A stretch of DNA of 64,000 bases from Kibdelosporangium philippinense. Its GTDB lineage: Bacteria; Actinomycetota; Actinomycetes; Mycobacteriales; Pseudonocardiaceae. A program made the position numbers and the translations under genes. Location of the stretch: NCBI RefSeq assembly GCF_021390435.2, contig NZ_JAJVCN010000005.1, positions 310,001 through 374,000 on the forward strand, written 5' to 3'. Under the pieces are notes generated by a model. The model was not told the DNA's origin. It made no database searches and saw nothing but the letters and a program-made list of their open reading frames with translations. Of the stretch, positions 33,178 through 41,934 are shown piece after piece. Each line of letters opens with the position of its first letter. The stretch's first letter is position 1.

Positions 33178-34341
33178 ATGTCCAGTACTAGCGGCGCTAG
33201 TCGACCGGCGCGAACCCTGCTTGAACGGCTCATACGCGAGCGAAACCAAACGCTGGAAGAGTTCGCCGCCTTTGCCGAGGACTTCGCCCAGGAGCATGGG
33301 GAACCCGGCACCCTCAGCGCTGGGCACCTGCAACGCCTCGTCGCCGGTCGCCGCTATGACGGTAGACCCCTTGGCCGAGTCAGGCCTGCAACCGCCCGTC
33401 TCCTCGAACGAATCTTTGATGTGAAGATCGAGGCGTTGCTGTCAACATCGGATCCGCAGATCAACGAAGACAATCCCGGTGTCGAGCTACGAGAAAGGCT
33501 CAGAACATCCGAACGGGTAGACATCAATGTTATCCGGCTCCTACACGAACAACTGGACGCAATACGCCGACTTGACCGTCAATTGGGAGCCATCGTTGCG
33601 CGTAGTGAAGTAGAAGCCAAAATCGAGCAGGTCGAGCTACTTTTCTCGTACAGTCTCTCGCCGGATACACGCTCACGATTGGCTGCCTTGCTGACCGAGC
33701 TCTGTATGCTTGCAGGATGGCAGGCGCTCGACCTTGGACACCCAATGGAGTCGTGGCAGCATTACGAAACTGCCAAATATGCGGCTTCGGAGTCCAACTC
33801 GCGCGCGTTTGAAGCTCACGCTGCGGCGCAACACGCATTCGTCCTGATCGATATTGAGAGGCCAGCCGAAGCAACCGCATTGCTTGCAGCTGCGCGAGCA
33901 AAGGTAGCGGCTTCCTCGCCCGCAGTTCTTCGTTCGTGGCTCGCAGCTGCACATGGGGAAGCACTGGCCGCGAATGGCGAAGGTCCGAGCAGTCTCCGCG
34001 CATTCGATGACGCGGGAAAATTGCTGACCGCCGAGAAGGCTATAAATGACGGCCCCTACGTCGTACTTGATTCGACCCACCTGGACCGGTGGCGTGGTCA
34101 TGCTCTTGCGCGGCTCCGACCCGCTGAAGCGGCTACAGTTCTGTCCGGCACGCTTGACCGGCTCGATCCATCGTTCGCGAGGGCCGAAACAGCACTGCGG
34201 GTTGATCTAGCAGTGGCGCTGACCGCAGTGGACGAACGTGACGAAGCCAGACGGCAGGCTAGCTACGCTGCGAGACTTGCCGAAATCATCGGCTCCGCCA
34301 GACAGCAGCGGCGTGTGCAAGCCCTGATGGCTGAAATGTGA
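33178..34341 (+). CDS. HTH regulator with TPR-like repeats (intact paralogue)
   Basis: I use the ATG at 33178; GGGGAGG lies about 12 bases upstream, and an in-frame TTG at 33154 is an alternative. The 387-residue protein has an N-terminal HTH-like region (RTLLERLIRERNQTLEEFA; GHLQRLVAGRRYDGRPL) and a helical C-terminal half with TPR-like pairs (AWQALDLGHPMESWQHYETAK; WLAAAHGEALAANGEGPSS). It aligns along its length with the frameshifted gene at 26080-27209. Ligand and targets are unknown. Confidence 0.75.
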   Translation: MSSTSGASRPARTLLERLIRERNQTLEEFAAFAEDFAQEHGEPGTLSAGHLQRLVAGRRYDGRPLGRVRPATARLLERIFDVKIEALLSTSDPQINEDNPGVELRERLRTSERVDINVIRLLHEQLDAIRRLDRQLGAIVARSEVEAKIEQVELLFSYSLSPDTRSRLAALLTELCMLAGWQALDLGHPMESWQHYETAKYAASESNSRAFEAHAAAQHAFVLIDIERPAEATALLAAARAKVAASSPAVLRSWLAAAHGEALAANGEGPSSLRAFDDAGKLLTAEKAINDGPYVVLDSTHLDRWRGHALARLRPAEAATVLSGTLDRLDPSFARAETALRVDLAVALTAVDERDEARRQASYAARLAEIIGSARQQRRVQALMAEM

Positions 34342-34342
34342 C

Positions 34343-35143
34343 TTATGGTGAGGAATAGGAGGACGTTCGAGCCCGTTGCAAGGCGGCCTCTGCACCTAGT
34401 TCGGTTCGAGCCGTCCGATTACTCACATAAAAGCTCACCATCCGATAAACGAGCGCAGGGTCAACAAAAAGGTTCTTACCTTCGATTGCAATCCCTGAGT
34501 TGTCGCGTGGCCTACCACCCCAAATACGTGCGAACCGTGTGGTCTCAACAGCGCCACTGTTGGCTCTAAGCCAGATCTGCGGGCCGTCACCGTTTATTGC
34601 GGACACATGCACCACATCGTCCCACGACAACCGGGACTGGTAGCCCCAGCTTCTATGCTCGATTCCAGAGGGAGTTAGGATGACCTTGCCGCGGGCTATC
34701 TTTCCTGTGACGATCTGGAGAGGATAGGTGGCGAAAAACGCTGCGATCAAACCAAATACGATAGCCGCCGCGATCGGAGAGGTTACGTCACCTTCGACGT
34801 TGCGAGCAAAATCATAAGAAGCTGCCGCGAAAATAACAACCAACATGACCATCATAAGCGCAGATCCAATGAAGCCGATTCGACTATAAGGGATTACCAA
34901 ACCTGCACCTGACTGATTTCGAATCGCACTCGCCCCATGCTTACGGAGATTTATCCGACTGTCGAAGCCGACAACGATGATAATTACGAATAGCACACCG
35001 AACAGCAGAAGATATTTGACTGCGCCAGTCATCTCACCTGTTGCCGCGACACCCGCGCTTGCGAAGGCCACGAGCGCCAACAACGCCAGCCACGCCAGAC
35101 CGGCATACCACTTAGCACGGCGCGGTTGTCCCCACTCAGCCAC
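34343..35143 (-). CDS. Membrane protein with bacterial PH-like domain
   Basis: The GTG at 35143 follows the upstream gene's stop by 13 bases. The 266-residue protein has paired hydrophobic segments at about residues 15-60 (WLALLALVAFASAGVAA; YLLLFGVLFVIIIVVGF) and 85-145 (ALMMVMLVVIFAAASY; IAAAIVFGLIAAFFATY). It then has a soluble domain, VILTPSGIEHRSWGYQSRLS and WDDVVHVSAINGD, which looks like a bacterial PH (bPH) domain. Next to a WXG-type effector gene it could be an immunity or anchoring partner; this is inference from position only. Confidence 0.65.
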   Translation of the reverse strand: MAEWGQPRRAKWYAGLAWLALLALVAFASAGVAATGEMTGAVKYLLLFGVLFVIIIVVGFDSRINLRKHGASAIRNQSGAGLVIPYSRIGFIGSALMMVMLVVIFAAASYDFARNVEGDVTSPIAAAIVFGLIAAFFATYPLQIVTGKIARGKVILTPSGIEHRSWGYQSRLSWDDVVHVSAINGDGPQIWLRANSGAVETTRFARIWGGRPRDNSGIAIEGKNLFVDPALVYRMVSFYVSNRTARTELGAEAALQRARTSSYSSP

Positions 35144-36297
35144 CCAAGTTGTCCGGTTAGAAGATGGCATCCCAGGCATCTCCAATCGCATCACCCACGG
35201 CTCCCGCCGCATCACCGATAGCCTTGCCCGCATTGGCGATCGCTTGGCCACCCGCCTCGACGGCATCTCCGACGGCGCCAATACCGTTCTGATACAGCGA
35301 GTCGATTGCACCTGAGGTGAAGAGACCGACTGCCGTGCCGACGACCGCCCCAACTGCGGTCCCGACACCAGGTACAGGAACAAACGAACCGACTATGGCG
35401 CCAGTTGCTGCGCCAGCCGCAATTGAAGCCGCGAAGCCTCCGGCTCCTGACACAATGGCTTGACCAACCGGCTTGTCCGTTACCGCGATGTCGTAAATGA
35501 TCCCAGCCGCCGCCAGCGCACCCCCAGCTTTGAGCGCAAATTTGCCCGCGCCAGCTTTTGCATCTGCCGACTCCCTCGCCAGGTCGTCTGCCGACTGCGC
35601 CATTGTCCGGCCAGTGTCGACATCCCTGTACACCACATCAGGCGCCGCTCCGGACGCAGACGTGGCTGCCGCCATGAACTTTGCGGCATCGTCAGCCAAC
35701 CTGACCGACTCCCTGAGCAGCACTGAAGAATGAAGCGTGCGCAAGGTTTCGACCGCGCCATTGGCAAGGTCGCCGATAGTGAGGAACCACTTACTCTTGA
35801 TGTCGTTCCATGCATTGTTCAGGGTGTCGTCAAGAAATTTCTGCGCACGACGAACGGATTCAGTTTCCTGTTGAGCTTTCGCGTACGCTGCTGTCAGATT
35901 GGCGTACGTATTTTGAGCGGCAGTTGCCTGATTGTGCGCAGCAACGGCTTCAGGTGTGGCAGAATCTCCGGTCGGCGAAGGGCCAGGCGCTGGAGGTGGC
36001 GGTCCAGGTTCCAGAATGAGGTCGCCATCAACTCTCAGACCCGCATCGGCTCCGGCCTGCCGAATTCGAGCCATATCACCTTGAATTCGCTGAAGCCCTG
36101 CCGAATATTCGTCGAAGCGCTGCGCTGCATTATTAGCGGCGGCTGCCAGGTCGTCGGTCTTCTGAGCTCCGTTGGTCATCTTAGCGCGAAATGCTTCGCC
36201 AGCTGGACTATCCCACCCCGAGTCCGCAGAGTTTCGAACTTGGTAGATCTGTGACGCGGCACTTGTAACCGTACTCGCATATGATGAGCGTACCCAA

Positions 36298-37311
36298 TGA
36301 GGTGATCTCAGCGACTTTCACGCGATCTTGCCGTGTTCGAAATGCGTGAGGACAAGGGCGGCTTTGACGATGTCGCCGATCTTGCTGGGGCTGGCGGTGA
36401 GATGCCGCAGGCTGCGCCAGCGTCCGGTGAGTAGGGCGAAACCACGTTCGCCCAGACACCGCAGGCCACGCAGCAGAGCGTTGCGTGTGCGGGTGTCCAC
36501 GTCGAGGACCTGGCCATCGGCAGGCTGTTTGACCGGGGTGTGCACGCCGATGCCGGCACCGTCGTAGCCGCCATCGGCCAGCGTCGGCAGATCAAGGTGC
36601 GAGGCGGCCCAGTACAGCGCACCCAGCACATGCTCGCGCGCCACGGTCAAGTCATGGAGTGAACCGGGCTCGACATCCGAGACCCACCACGGAAAACCGT
36701 CCGGCGCGCACAGCGCTTGGATGTTGCCGCCGTGCTCGCGGGCTTTGCCGGAGTACCACAGGTCGATCGGCTCGCCTTTCACGCTCAACGTTTTCTCGCT
36801 ACAGCGATCGGCGGAGAAGACCTTTCCATCGAGGATCACGTAGGCCGTGCCCTCATCCTTGGCCCGCTGCAGGGCCTCATGCAGGTCCGGCGCCTGCTCG
36901 GCGAGCACGATGACGACCTCATCCAAGTAGCGGTAGCCGGTGGCGCGGGAGATGCCGTGATCGCGAGCCAGGGCGGGGACGTCGGTGTTCTGCCGGAACC
37001 AGCGCAGGCCCAGCACCGCGTGGCGAAAGCAGGTCAACGCCCTGCTGTTCTTGCGGGTGCCGCGTCGGCGGCGTTCGGCGTGCAGCAGCCGGCTGAGGTA
37101 GAGGGCCAGTTCACGCGGGACATCGAGCATGGCACGATACGCAATCACGGGGAGCCTTCTGGTCCGGACTTGATCTTCGCAATCCAGTTCTACCAAGGGC
37201 TCCCCGCCCATCTTTCCCCGGGTCTCACCACTCCCCAGCACATCGACCAGCGCTCGTCCGAGCAGCTTCGCGGCTCAACAAACGAACCAGAATCTTGGTG
37301 AGATTACCTCA
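36298..37311 (-). mobile_element. IS5-family insertion sequence
   Basis: The element is 1014 bp with short inverted ends: TGAGGTGATCTCA at 36298 and the reverse of the right end TGAGGTAATCTCA at 37311. Its ends were also fixed by restoring the interrupted WXG frame, which needs removal of one extra T. It holds one transposase gene and sits near the 5' end of the WXG gene. Confidence 0.8.
36318..37241 (-). CDS. IS5-family transposase
   Basis: An approximately 300-residue transposase with an HTH_Tnp_4-like N-terminal part (TDVPALARDHGISRATGYRYL) and a DDE_Tnp_4 catalytic part: YVILDGKVFSADR (first Asp), LADGGYDGAG (second Asp) and a C-terminal HFEHGK (Glu). The start is uncertain; MLDVPRELALYL at about 37130 is a good later candidate. 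The frame is intact. Confidence 0.82.
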   Translation of the reverse strand: MLGSGETRGKMGGEPLVELDCEDQVRTRRLPVIAYRAMLDVPRELALYLSRLLHAERRRRGTRKNSRALTCFRHAVLGLRWFRQNTDVPALARDHGISRATGYRYLDEVVIVLAEQAPDLHEALQRAKDEGTAYVILDGKVFSADRCSEKTLSVKGEPIDLWYSGKAREHGGNIQALCAPDGFPWWVSDVEPGSLHDLTVAREHVLGALYWAASHLDLPTLADGGYDGAGIGVHTPVKQPADGQVLDVDTRTRNALLRGLRCLGERGFALLTGRWRSLRHLTASPSKIGDIVKAALVLTHFEHGKIA

Positions 37312-37369
37312 ATGAGCCACGCCTGTAATACTTGCTGGATTACCCTGGACCTTGGTATCAATCGGCACG

Positions 37370-37660
37370 TCACACCACCTTGCCACCGCTGCGGGTAATC
37401 GTTTCAGCAGAACTCCGGTCATTCTCTGCGTACGTTTCGTTATTCGACGCAACCGTTTCAGCCGCCGCTGCCGCACCGACCACCAACTGTCCAGCGTGAT
37501 CAGTAAGTTTCGAGAGAATCGCCACGATGGCAGCCGTGCCATTACCGGCGTCAGGCGTTCTCGGAAGTGAATTTGCTAGACCATCTACATCGGAGCTAGT
37601 GGACCGCAGTGTGCTGGCAATGTTTGAGAGAACTCCGTGGTCTACATTTTGGCTGGTCAC
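37370..37660 (-). CDS. WXG100-like small protein
   Basis: A 96-residue helical protein with GTG start overlapping the previous stop (GTGA). It has two amphipathic helices (GVLSNIASTLRSTSSDVDGL; VAILSKLTDHAGQLVVGAAAAA) with a turn between, and a polar tail, the layout of WXG100/ESX-type partners. No exact W-x-G is present. It is followed by the split effector-like gene after one base, so they form an operon and possibly a complex. Confidence 0.65.
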   Translation of the reverse strand: MTSQNVDHGVLSNIASTLRSTSSDVDGLANSLPRTPDAGNGTAAIVAILSKLTDHAGQLVVGAAAAAETVASNNETYAENDRSSAETITRSGGKVV

Positions 37661-37974
37661 TGTGCGTCACCGCCATGTCGATGCTCATCTGGTATGTGAA
37701 CGTCCAGCAAAACCAGTTCGAATGGCTGTGCTTGCTGAATCTTATCGAGGTTTGCAACCGGCACTACAACCCAGGGTTGCGCCGCACCGCAACAATTCAC
37801 CAACCTGTCCAGGGCAGAGTAGGCCAATAACGCCATACGCCCGTCCTTGGTCTTGCGCAGCTCGATAGTCAGATTGCCGCCGTTCGGTTCGCCCGCGGTC
37901 GGAAGGTAAAGAATTGGCGGAAACATCGCTGGCAGCGGTGTTCCCTCTGTCGGCCAACTAACTGCACTCTCCAA
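37657..37974 (-). CDS. SAV_915-family protein
   Basis: I choose a TTG start at 37974 because GGGGAGG (37981-37987) lies six bases upstream. The 105-residue protein has the pattern of SAV_915 proteins: LYLPTAGEP, TIELRKTKDGRMALLAYSA, LDRLVNCCGAAQPW. In actinomycetes these are often found beside WXG100 genes, as here. The function is unknown. It is the first gene of the WXG cluster. Confidence 0.7.
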   Translation of the reverse strand: MESAVSWPTEGTPLPAMFPPILYLPTAGEPNGGNLTIELRKTKDGRMALLAYSALDRLVNCCGAAQPWVVVPVANLDKIQQAQPFELVLLDVHIPDEHRHGGDAQ

Positions 37975-38525
37975 AGTCGTCCTCCCCTGACAGAACCCTG
38001 GCTCGCCCAGATCACTCACTAGTGGACTGGCTCTCAATCAGCATGGCCACAATGGAGTGCCTGTCACCGTTCACTTACGCTGCGTAAATTAGCACGCGAG
38101 TTGAGCCATGTCAGACATATCTACAACGCGACGAAATCAGCTCACAATCATCGCCGAGATTGGCCGACTAGTTCCCGGCTGCCGCGAGAGGTCATCGCTA
38201 CCGCGCCTATCCGCCCCTCAGCGTCACTCCAATGACGCGGATAGCGAAGTGTCCGTTGATCATGATGCGGGGCCGTGGCGCGAACGGTGTTACCCGCCTA
38301 CCTGGCCACGTCCAAGACAACGCCCAAGCGGCGCCAACGCGAAGTCAGTACGTGGCGTATGTCGTCATCGAGCATGCCTGCTTCGCCTCAGTCATCTCTG
38401 CAATGAAGGTCCTGGGTGCGAGTTTGGGTGCGAACTAACGTCGAATCGAGCCTCTGTCGCACCCAGCAGTGATCTCGTTCTGAATGTTTCCGCAGGTAGT
38501 CGACTCGGGCGAGGCTGGCCGGTTG
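37975..38525. other. Non-coding right end of the island
   Basis: About 550 bases hold only weak ORFs with unlike composition (for example the frame at 38108-38533, rich in Arg/Ser/Cys) that I do not accept. A short direct repeat GGTGCGA(G/A) occurs around 38415-38435. The promoter of the WXG operon should lie at about 37990-38100, where the sequence is AT-richer. The stretch abuts the tRNA fragment, as an attP arm would. Confidence 0.45.
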
Positions 38526-38568
38526 CCTCATAATCCCTTGGCCGTGGGTTCGAGCCCCACCCGGCCCA
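38526..38568 (+). other. 3' half of a CAU tRNA: putative attR of the island
   Basis: From CTCATAATCCC onward the sequence has an anticodon-loop-like CAT, a T arm (GTGGG-TTCGAGC-CCCAC) and a 3' acceptor strand CCGGCCC with discriminator A. No matching 5' half (expected GGGCCGG about 72 bases upstream) is present, so the gene is not complete. This is the mark left where an element integrated into the tRNA 3' end: the intact tRNA and attL should lie left of the window. Confidence 0.7.
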
Positions 38569-38576
38569 CGCGCTCT

Positions 38577-38620
38577 GGGCGACCCTGCTCAGTGGCTGCG
38601 CCACTTTCGCCGGGTCGCCC
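38577..38620 (+). terminator. Terminator of the tRNA
   Basis: GGGCGACCC (38577-38585) pairs with GGGTCGCCC (38612-38620), with a nested hairpin AGTGGC-TGC-GCCACT (38591-38605). It follows the tRNA 3' end directly and belongs to the chromosome side. Confidence 0.7.
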
Positions 38621-38758
38621 GTCATAACTTTGGGGGGCCGACCCCCAAGCCCCCACGGTGCGGTTGGTTTTCTTTCCAGCCTCTTGGCTTGTCAGGAATT
38701 GGCGCTGTGGTTTGACCTTTGAACACGTCTTCGACGTGTCCTGATATAGCTGGGTGGG

Positions 38759-39241
38759 TTAGGTCCGAGGGGTTTGGTTGAGAGGTGGCAGGACTGGGCC
38801 GCCTGGCCAGGTGGAGAAGATCAGGTGGGTTTCTACTCGGCCCACTTCGCGGCGGGAGGTGTATTCGTCGAGCACCAGGCGTTGCAGGTCTCCGGTGCTG
38901 TGGCAGGCGACGTGCACCATGAAGTCGCTGCCGCCGGTCACGTGGTGCAGGGCCACGGTTTCGGGCAGGGACTGCACGTGTTTCACGAACGGGTCGATCA
39001 ACGGTCGCGCGTGCGGCTGCAGTTGGACTGCCAGCATCGCTTGCACGCTGCGACCTACGGCCTCTGGGGACACGGTTGCGGTGTAGCCCGTGATCACGCC
39101 GAGGCGTTTGAGGCGGGCCACTCGGTCGAGGCAGGTGGACGGCGCGACGCCGACTTGGGCCGCTAGGTCTTTGTTGGCTATGCGGCCGTCGGCCTGCAGC
39201 ATCCGCAGGATCGCCACGTCTACCGCGTCGAGGTCGGGCAT
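38759..39241 (-). CDS. Lrp/AsnC-family regulator
   Basis: A 160-residue protein with the Lrp-type HTH (DVAILRMLQADGRIANKDLA; VGVAPSTCLDRVARLKRLGV) and the C-terminal RAM effector domain (MLAVQLQPHARPLIDPFV; VTGGSDFMVHVACHS). These proteins form octamers and sense amino acids. It is divergent from the PLP lyase gene 130 bases away, so it very likely controls that gene, sensing Met, Cys or a keto acid; the ligand is inferred. Confidence 0.88.
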   Translation of the reverse strand: MPDLDAVDVAILRMLQADGRIANKDLAAQVGVAPSTCLDRVARLKRLGVITGYTATVSPEAVGRSVQAMLAVQLQPHARPLIDPFVKHVQSLPETVALHHVTGGSDFMVHVACHSTGDLQRLVLDEYTSRREVGRVETHLIFSTWPGGPVLPPLNQTPRT

Positions 39242-39372
39242 GCGTCGAACTGTATCCGGTTCACAGGCGAAAATTTGGGTGGGAACCGAATCTCAGGTCA
39301 TGAACCGGGCCAGTGGCCGAACTGGGTTCGGTGAAGACGCTATCTGCCCGGATCGGCTTGCATGCTCGACTT

Positions 39373-40485
39373 ATGGCTTTCGACACCCGTGCGATTCACG
39401 CCGGTCGCGATGATCTCGTTGACCTGGGCGTTCATGCCATTCCCCTCGATATGTCCACGACCTACCCGGCTAGGGACAGCAGTGCCGAGGCTGCGCGGCT
39501 TGATGTCCTTGCTACCGGGGAGATGGACGGTGGGCTGCCGATCTACGGTCGCGTCAGCAATCCGACGGTCGCGAGGTTTGAGACCGCCTTGGCTGAGTTG
39601 GAGGGATGCGAGGCGGGCGTTGCGTTCGCCAGCGGTATGGCGGCGTTGTCCGCGTGTTTGCTAGCTGCGGTTGTGCAAGGTAAGCCGCATGTTGTTGCTG
39701 TGCGGCCGTTGTATGGCACGACCGATCATCTTGTGGCGTCTGGGTTGTTGGGCAACTTTGTCACGTGGGCCAGTCCTGATGAGGTTGCGCAGGCGGTCAG
39801 GCCGGACACTGGGCTTGTCATTGTCGAGTCGCCCGCCAACCCGACTTTGACCGAAGTGGACATTGCTCGGCTTGCGGTGGCCGCGGGGGATGTCCCGTTG
39901 TTGGTGGACAACACTTTTGCTACGCCTGTCCTGCAGCGGCCCGTTGAGCACGGCGCCAGGATTGTCTTGCACAGCGCCACCAAATTCCTTGGCGGTCATG
40001 GCGACGTGATGGGTGGGATCATCGCGTGTGATGAGCAGTACGCGCGCACGCTGCGTCAGCTGAGGTTCGTCACTGGCGGGATTCTTCACCCGATGGCGGG
40101 TTATTTGTTGCTACGTGGGCTTTCCACGCTTCCTATCCGTATTCGTGAGGCGTCCGCCAACGCCTCCGAGCTTGCCGATCGGCTAAGAGATCACCCGAAG
40201 GTGGGGAGTGTGCATTACCCGAAGATCGGGGGCGCCTTGGTGTCGATCGAGGTTGACGGCGATCCGCTTGCCGTCGTCTCCGCGGTCAGGTTGTTCACGC
40301 CCGCGGTCAGCCTCGGCAGCGTCGACAGCCTGATCCAGCACCCCGGCTCGCTCACGCACCGCATCATGGAGCCCGAGGACCGCCAAGTCGCGGGCATCAG
40401 CGACCACCTGCTCCGGCTATCCGTTGGGCTTGAGGATGTTGAGGACCTCTGGCAGGACATCGACCAGGCGCTGCAGAAGGCCTAG
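39373..40485 (+). CDS. Cys/Met metabolism PLP enzyme (methionine gamma-lyase-like)
   Basis: A 370-residue fold-type I PLP enzyme. I use the ATG at 39373 (MAFDTRAIHAG), the usual family start. Motifs: PIYGRVSNPTVARFE, GCEAGVAFASGMAA (phosphate site), VESPANPTL, LLVDNTFATP and SATKFLGGHGDVMGG with the PLP Lys. The Tyr and Arg of the YxR motif are in YGR. It could be cystathionine gamma-synthase, cystathionine gamma-lyase or methionine gamma-lyase; the divergent Lrp gene favours a catabolic lyase. Confidence 0.82.
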   Translation: MAFDTRAIHAGRDDLVDLGVHAIPLDMSTTYPARDSSAEAARLDVLATGEMDGGLPIYGRVSNPTVARFETALAELEGCEAGVAFASGMAALSACLLAAVVQGKPHVVAVRPLYGTTDHLVASGLLGNFVTWASPDEVAQAVRPDTGLVIVESPANPTLTEVDIARLAVAAGDVPLLVDNTFATPVLQRPVEHGARIVLHSATKFLGGHGDVMGGIIACDEQYARTLRQLRFVTGGILHPMAGYLLLRGLSTLPIRIREASANASELADRLRDHPKVGSVHYPKIGGALVSIEVDGDPLAVVSAVRLFTPAVSLGSVDSLIQHPGSLTHRIMEPEDRQVAGISDHLLRLSVGLEDVEDLWQDIDQALQKA

Positions 40486-40922
40486 AACAGCCTGCGCGGA
40501 CCGGATCCCTCGTCGGCCAACGCGTCCGAGGGGTTCACCAGTCCGCATTCCCTGAACGACAGGCAGCCGCAGCCGATGCAACTGGTGAACTTGTCCCGCA
40601 TCCGCTCAAGCCGCTCGATCCGGGAGTTCAGTTCGGCACTCCAGCACGCGGATGCCTTTTCCCAGAACTCCCGGTTCGGTGCGACGCCCTCCGGCAGCAG
40701 CCCGAGGACGTCGCCGATCACCGACAACGGCATGCCCACCGTCTGCGACGCACGGATGAACGCCACCTGCCGCAGGGTTTCCCGGCGATAGCGGCGCTGG
40801 TTTCCCGCTGTCCGCCTGCTGTGGATCAGGCCTTTACGCTCGTAGAACCGCAGTGCCGAGGTGGGCACCCCGCTGCGGTCGGACAATTCCCCGATGGTCA
40901 ACTCGGCGCGTACGACAGCCAT
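40482..40922 (-). CDS. soxR: Redox-sensitive regulator SoxR
   Basis: A 146-residue MerR-family protein with HTH TIGELSDRSGVPTSALRFYE and the SoxR cluster C115, C118, C120, C126 (CIGCGCLSFREC), which binds a 2Fe-2S centre. In actinomycetes SoxR senses redox-active compounds and turns on small oxidoreductase or efflux genes. Its stop overlaps the PLP enzyme end by four bases. It follows the lipoprotein gene after nine bases and may share its transcript. Confidence 0.93.
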   Translation of the reverse strand: MAVVRAELTIGELSDRSGVPTSALRFYERKGLIHSRRTAGNQRRYRRETLRQVAFIRASQTVGMPLSVIGDVLGLLPEGVAPNREFWEKASACWSAELNSRIERLERMRDKFTSCIGCGCLSFRECGLVNPSDALADEGSGPRRLF

Positions 40923-40931
40923 ACCCGCACT

Positions 40932-41810
40932 CTATTTGTTCGGCGACACCATGATCGGTGATCCCTGCGGCACCGGCAGCACCTGCACCTTGCCGGACTT
41001 GATCGCCTCGTTGACCGCCTGCTGTTGCTGATACGCCTGGTAGCCGGGGATTCCGCCGGGGAAGTTCGCGGCCGCCTGCTTGTCCACGTCCGCCGCCTGG
41101 CTGCGCAGCTCCGCCGCTTGCTTGTCGGTCAGGCCCTGCACCAGGCCCGGCTGAATGCCTGGCTTCTGCAGCAGCACCGAATTGATCGTGATCAGATCGA
41201 CGCCCTGGGTCAGGCTCTTGAGCACTTCGGGCAGTTGGTTGAGCACGTCCCGTTCCCATTGCGCTTTCGATGGCGCGTCGGTGTACAGCTTCTGCCACGG
41301 GTATTTCAGCGCTTCGTTGTCCGTTGCCCGGTCGAGTGCGGCGCCGACGTAATTGCGCAACAACGAGTTCCAGCCGGGTTGCATCTGCTCGCCGCCGTCG
41401 GACGGCGCCGCGTCGTACTTGTAGGCGATCAGTTCGTGGAACATCTGGATTTTCCCGCCAGGCCACAGTTTCCCGGTCGGGTCGGTGAACTCCGTGCAGT
41501 CCGTGTTCAGGGTGAACTTGACCGTCCCGGTCACCTTGATCTCCTGCGAGTCCTGCGTCGTCGACGTCAGCGGTGCCGAGTCGATGCCGTCGCCGTCGCC
41601 GAAGGTGAAGTCCCGCTGACCTTTCGGGTAGTAATAGTGATCGTCGTTGACGTCACTGACATCCCGGTCGGTCTCGCACTCCACGAATTTCCGCGAGTCG
41701 AACGGACCGGCGCCGTATTGCAAGGAGACCTCGCTCGAGGTCGGATTCGCGATGGAACACGCGGTCAGCATGATGGCGAGCACGGGTAAGGCGACGAGAC
41801 GGCGCTTCAT
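40932..41810 (-). CDS. Lipoprotein with SPFH-like (band 7) domain
   Basis: A 292-residue protein with a lipobox signal (ALPVLAIMLTAC, Cys at about 18). The body (TSTTQDSQEIKVTGTVKFTL) resembles the beta part of SPFH domains, followed by a long Ala/Gln-rich helix (LTDKQAAELRSQAADVDKQA). SPFH proteins form membrane-linked oligomers. A secreted, lipid-anchored version is known in actinomycetes but of unknown role. It is nine bases upstream of soxR. Confidence 0.7.
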   Translation of the reverse strand: MKRRLVALPVLAIMLTACSIANPTSSEVSLQYGAGPFDSRKFVECETDRDVSDVNDDHYYYPKGQRDFTFGDGDGIDSAPLTSTTQDSQEIKVTGTVKFTLNTDCTEFTDPTGKLWPGGKIQMFHELIAYKYDAAPSDGGEQMQPGWNSLLRNYVGAALDRATDNEALKYPWQKLYTDAPSKAQWERDVLNQLPEVLKSLTQGVDLITINSVLLQKPGIQPGLVQGLTDKQAAELRSQAADVDKQAAANFPGGIPGYQAYQQQQAVNEAIKSGKVQVLPVPQGSPIMVSPNK

Positions 41811-41934
41811 GGTTTCCCCTCAGCTGGAATGGTTGAGCGCAGATTGTGCCACGGTCCGGCCGGGACCCATCCCAATACACGACAGGAACATTCCGGTACG
41901 AAAAACCGCTTCCCTTTCGTGACACGATTACGCA

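Larger units (their letters stand above)
35157..37368 (-). pseudogene. WXG100-type effector-like gene, split by an IS5-family element
   Basis: The gene starts at a GTG at 37368, one base after the preceding stop, and reads VPIDTKVQGN...GVAH to 37312. After the IS it continues from 36297 as WVRSSYASTV through SGWDSPAGEAFRAKM, a WXG100-like W-x-S-x-A-G-x-A-F pattern. Removing the IS and one T gives 399 codons in one frame. The rest is coiled coil (AAQRFDEYSAGLQRIQGDM), a Pro-rich linker and a glycine-zipper C-terminus (GAIVGSFVPVPGVGTAVGAV). It resembles a secreted effector of type VII-like systems. The internal ATG at 36179 could still make the larger C-terminal part. Confidence 0.75.

Noticed and set aside
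38108..38533. 141-residue plus-strand ORF before the tRNA fragment
   Set aside because: Composition rich in Arg, Ser and Cys, no ribosome site, no recognised family, and it runs into the tRNA fragment.
38392..38625. Minus-strand ORF containing WGSNPRPRDYE
   Set aside because: This peptide is the well-known false translation of the complement of a tRNA 3' end.
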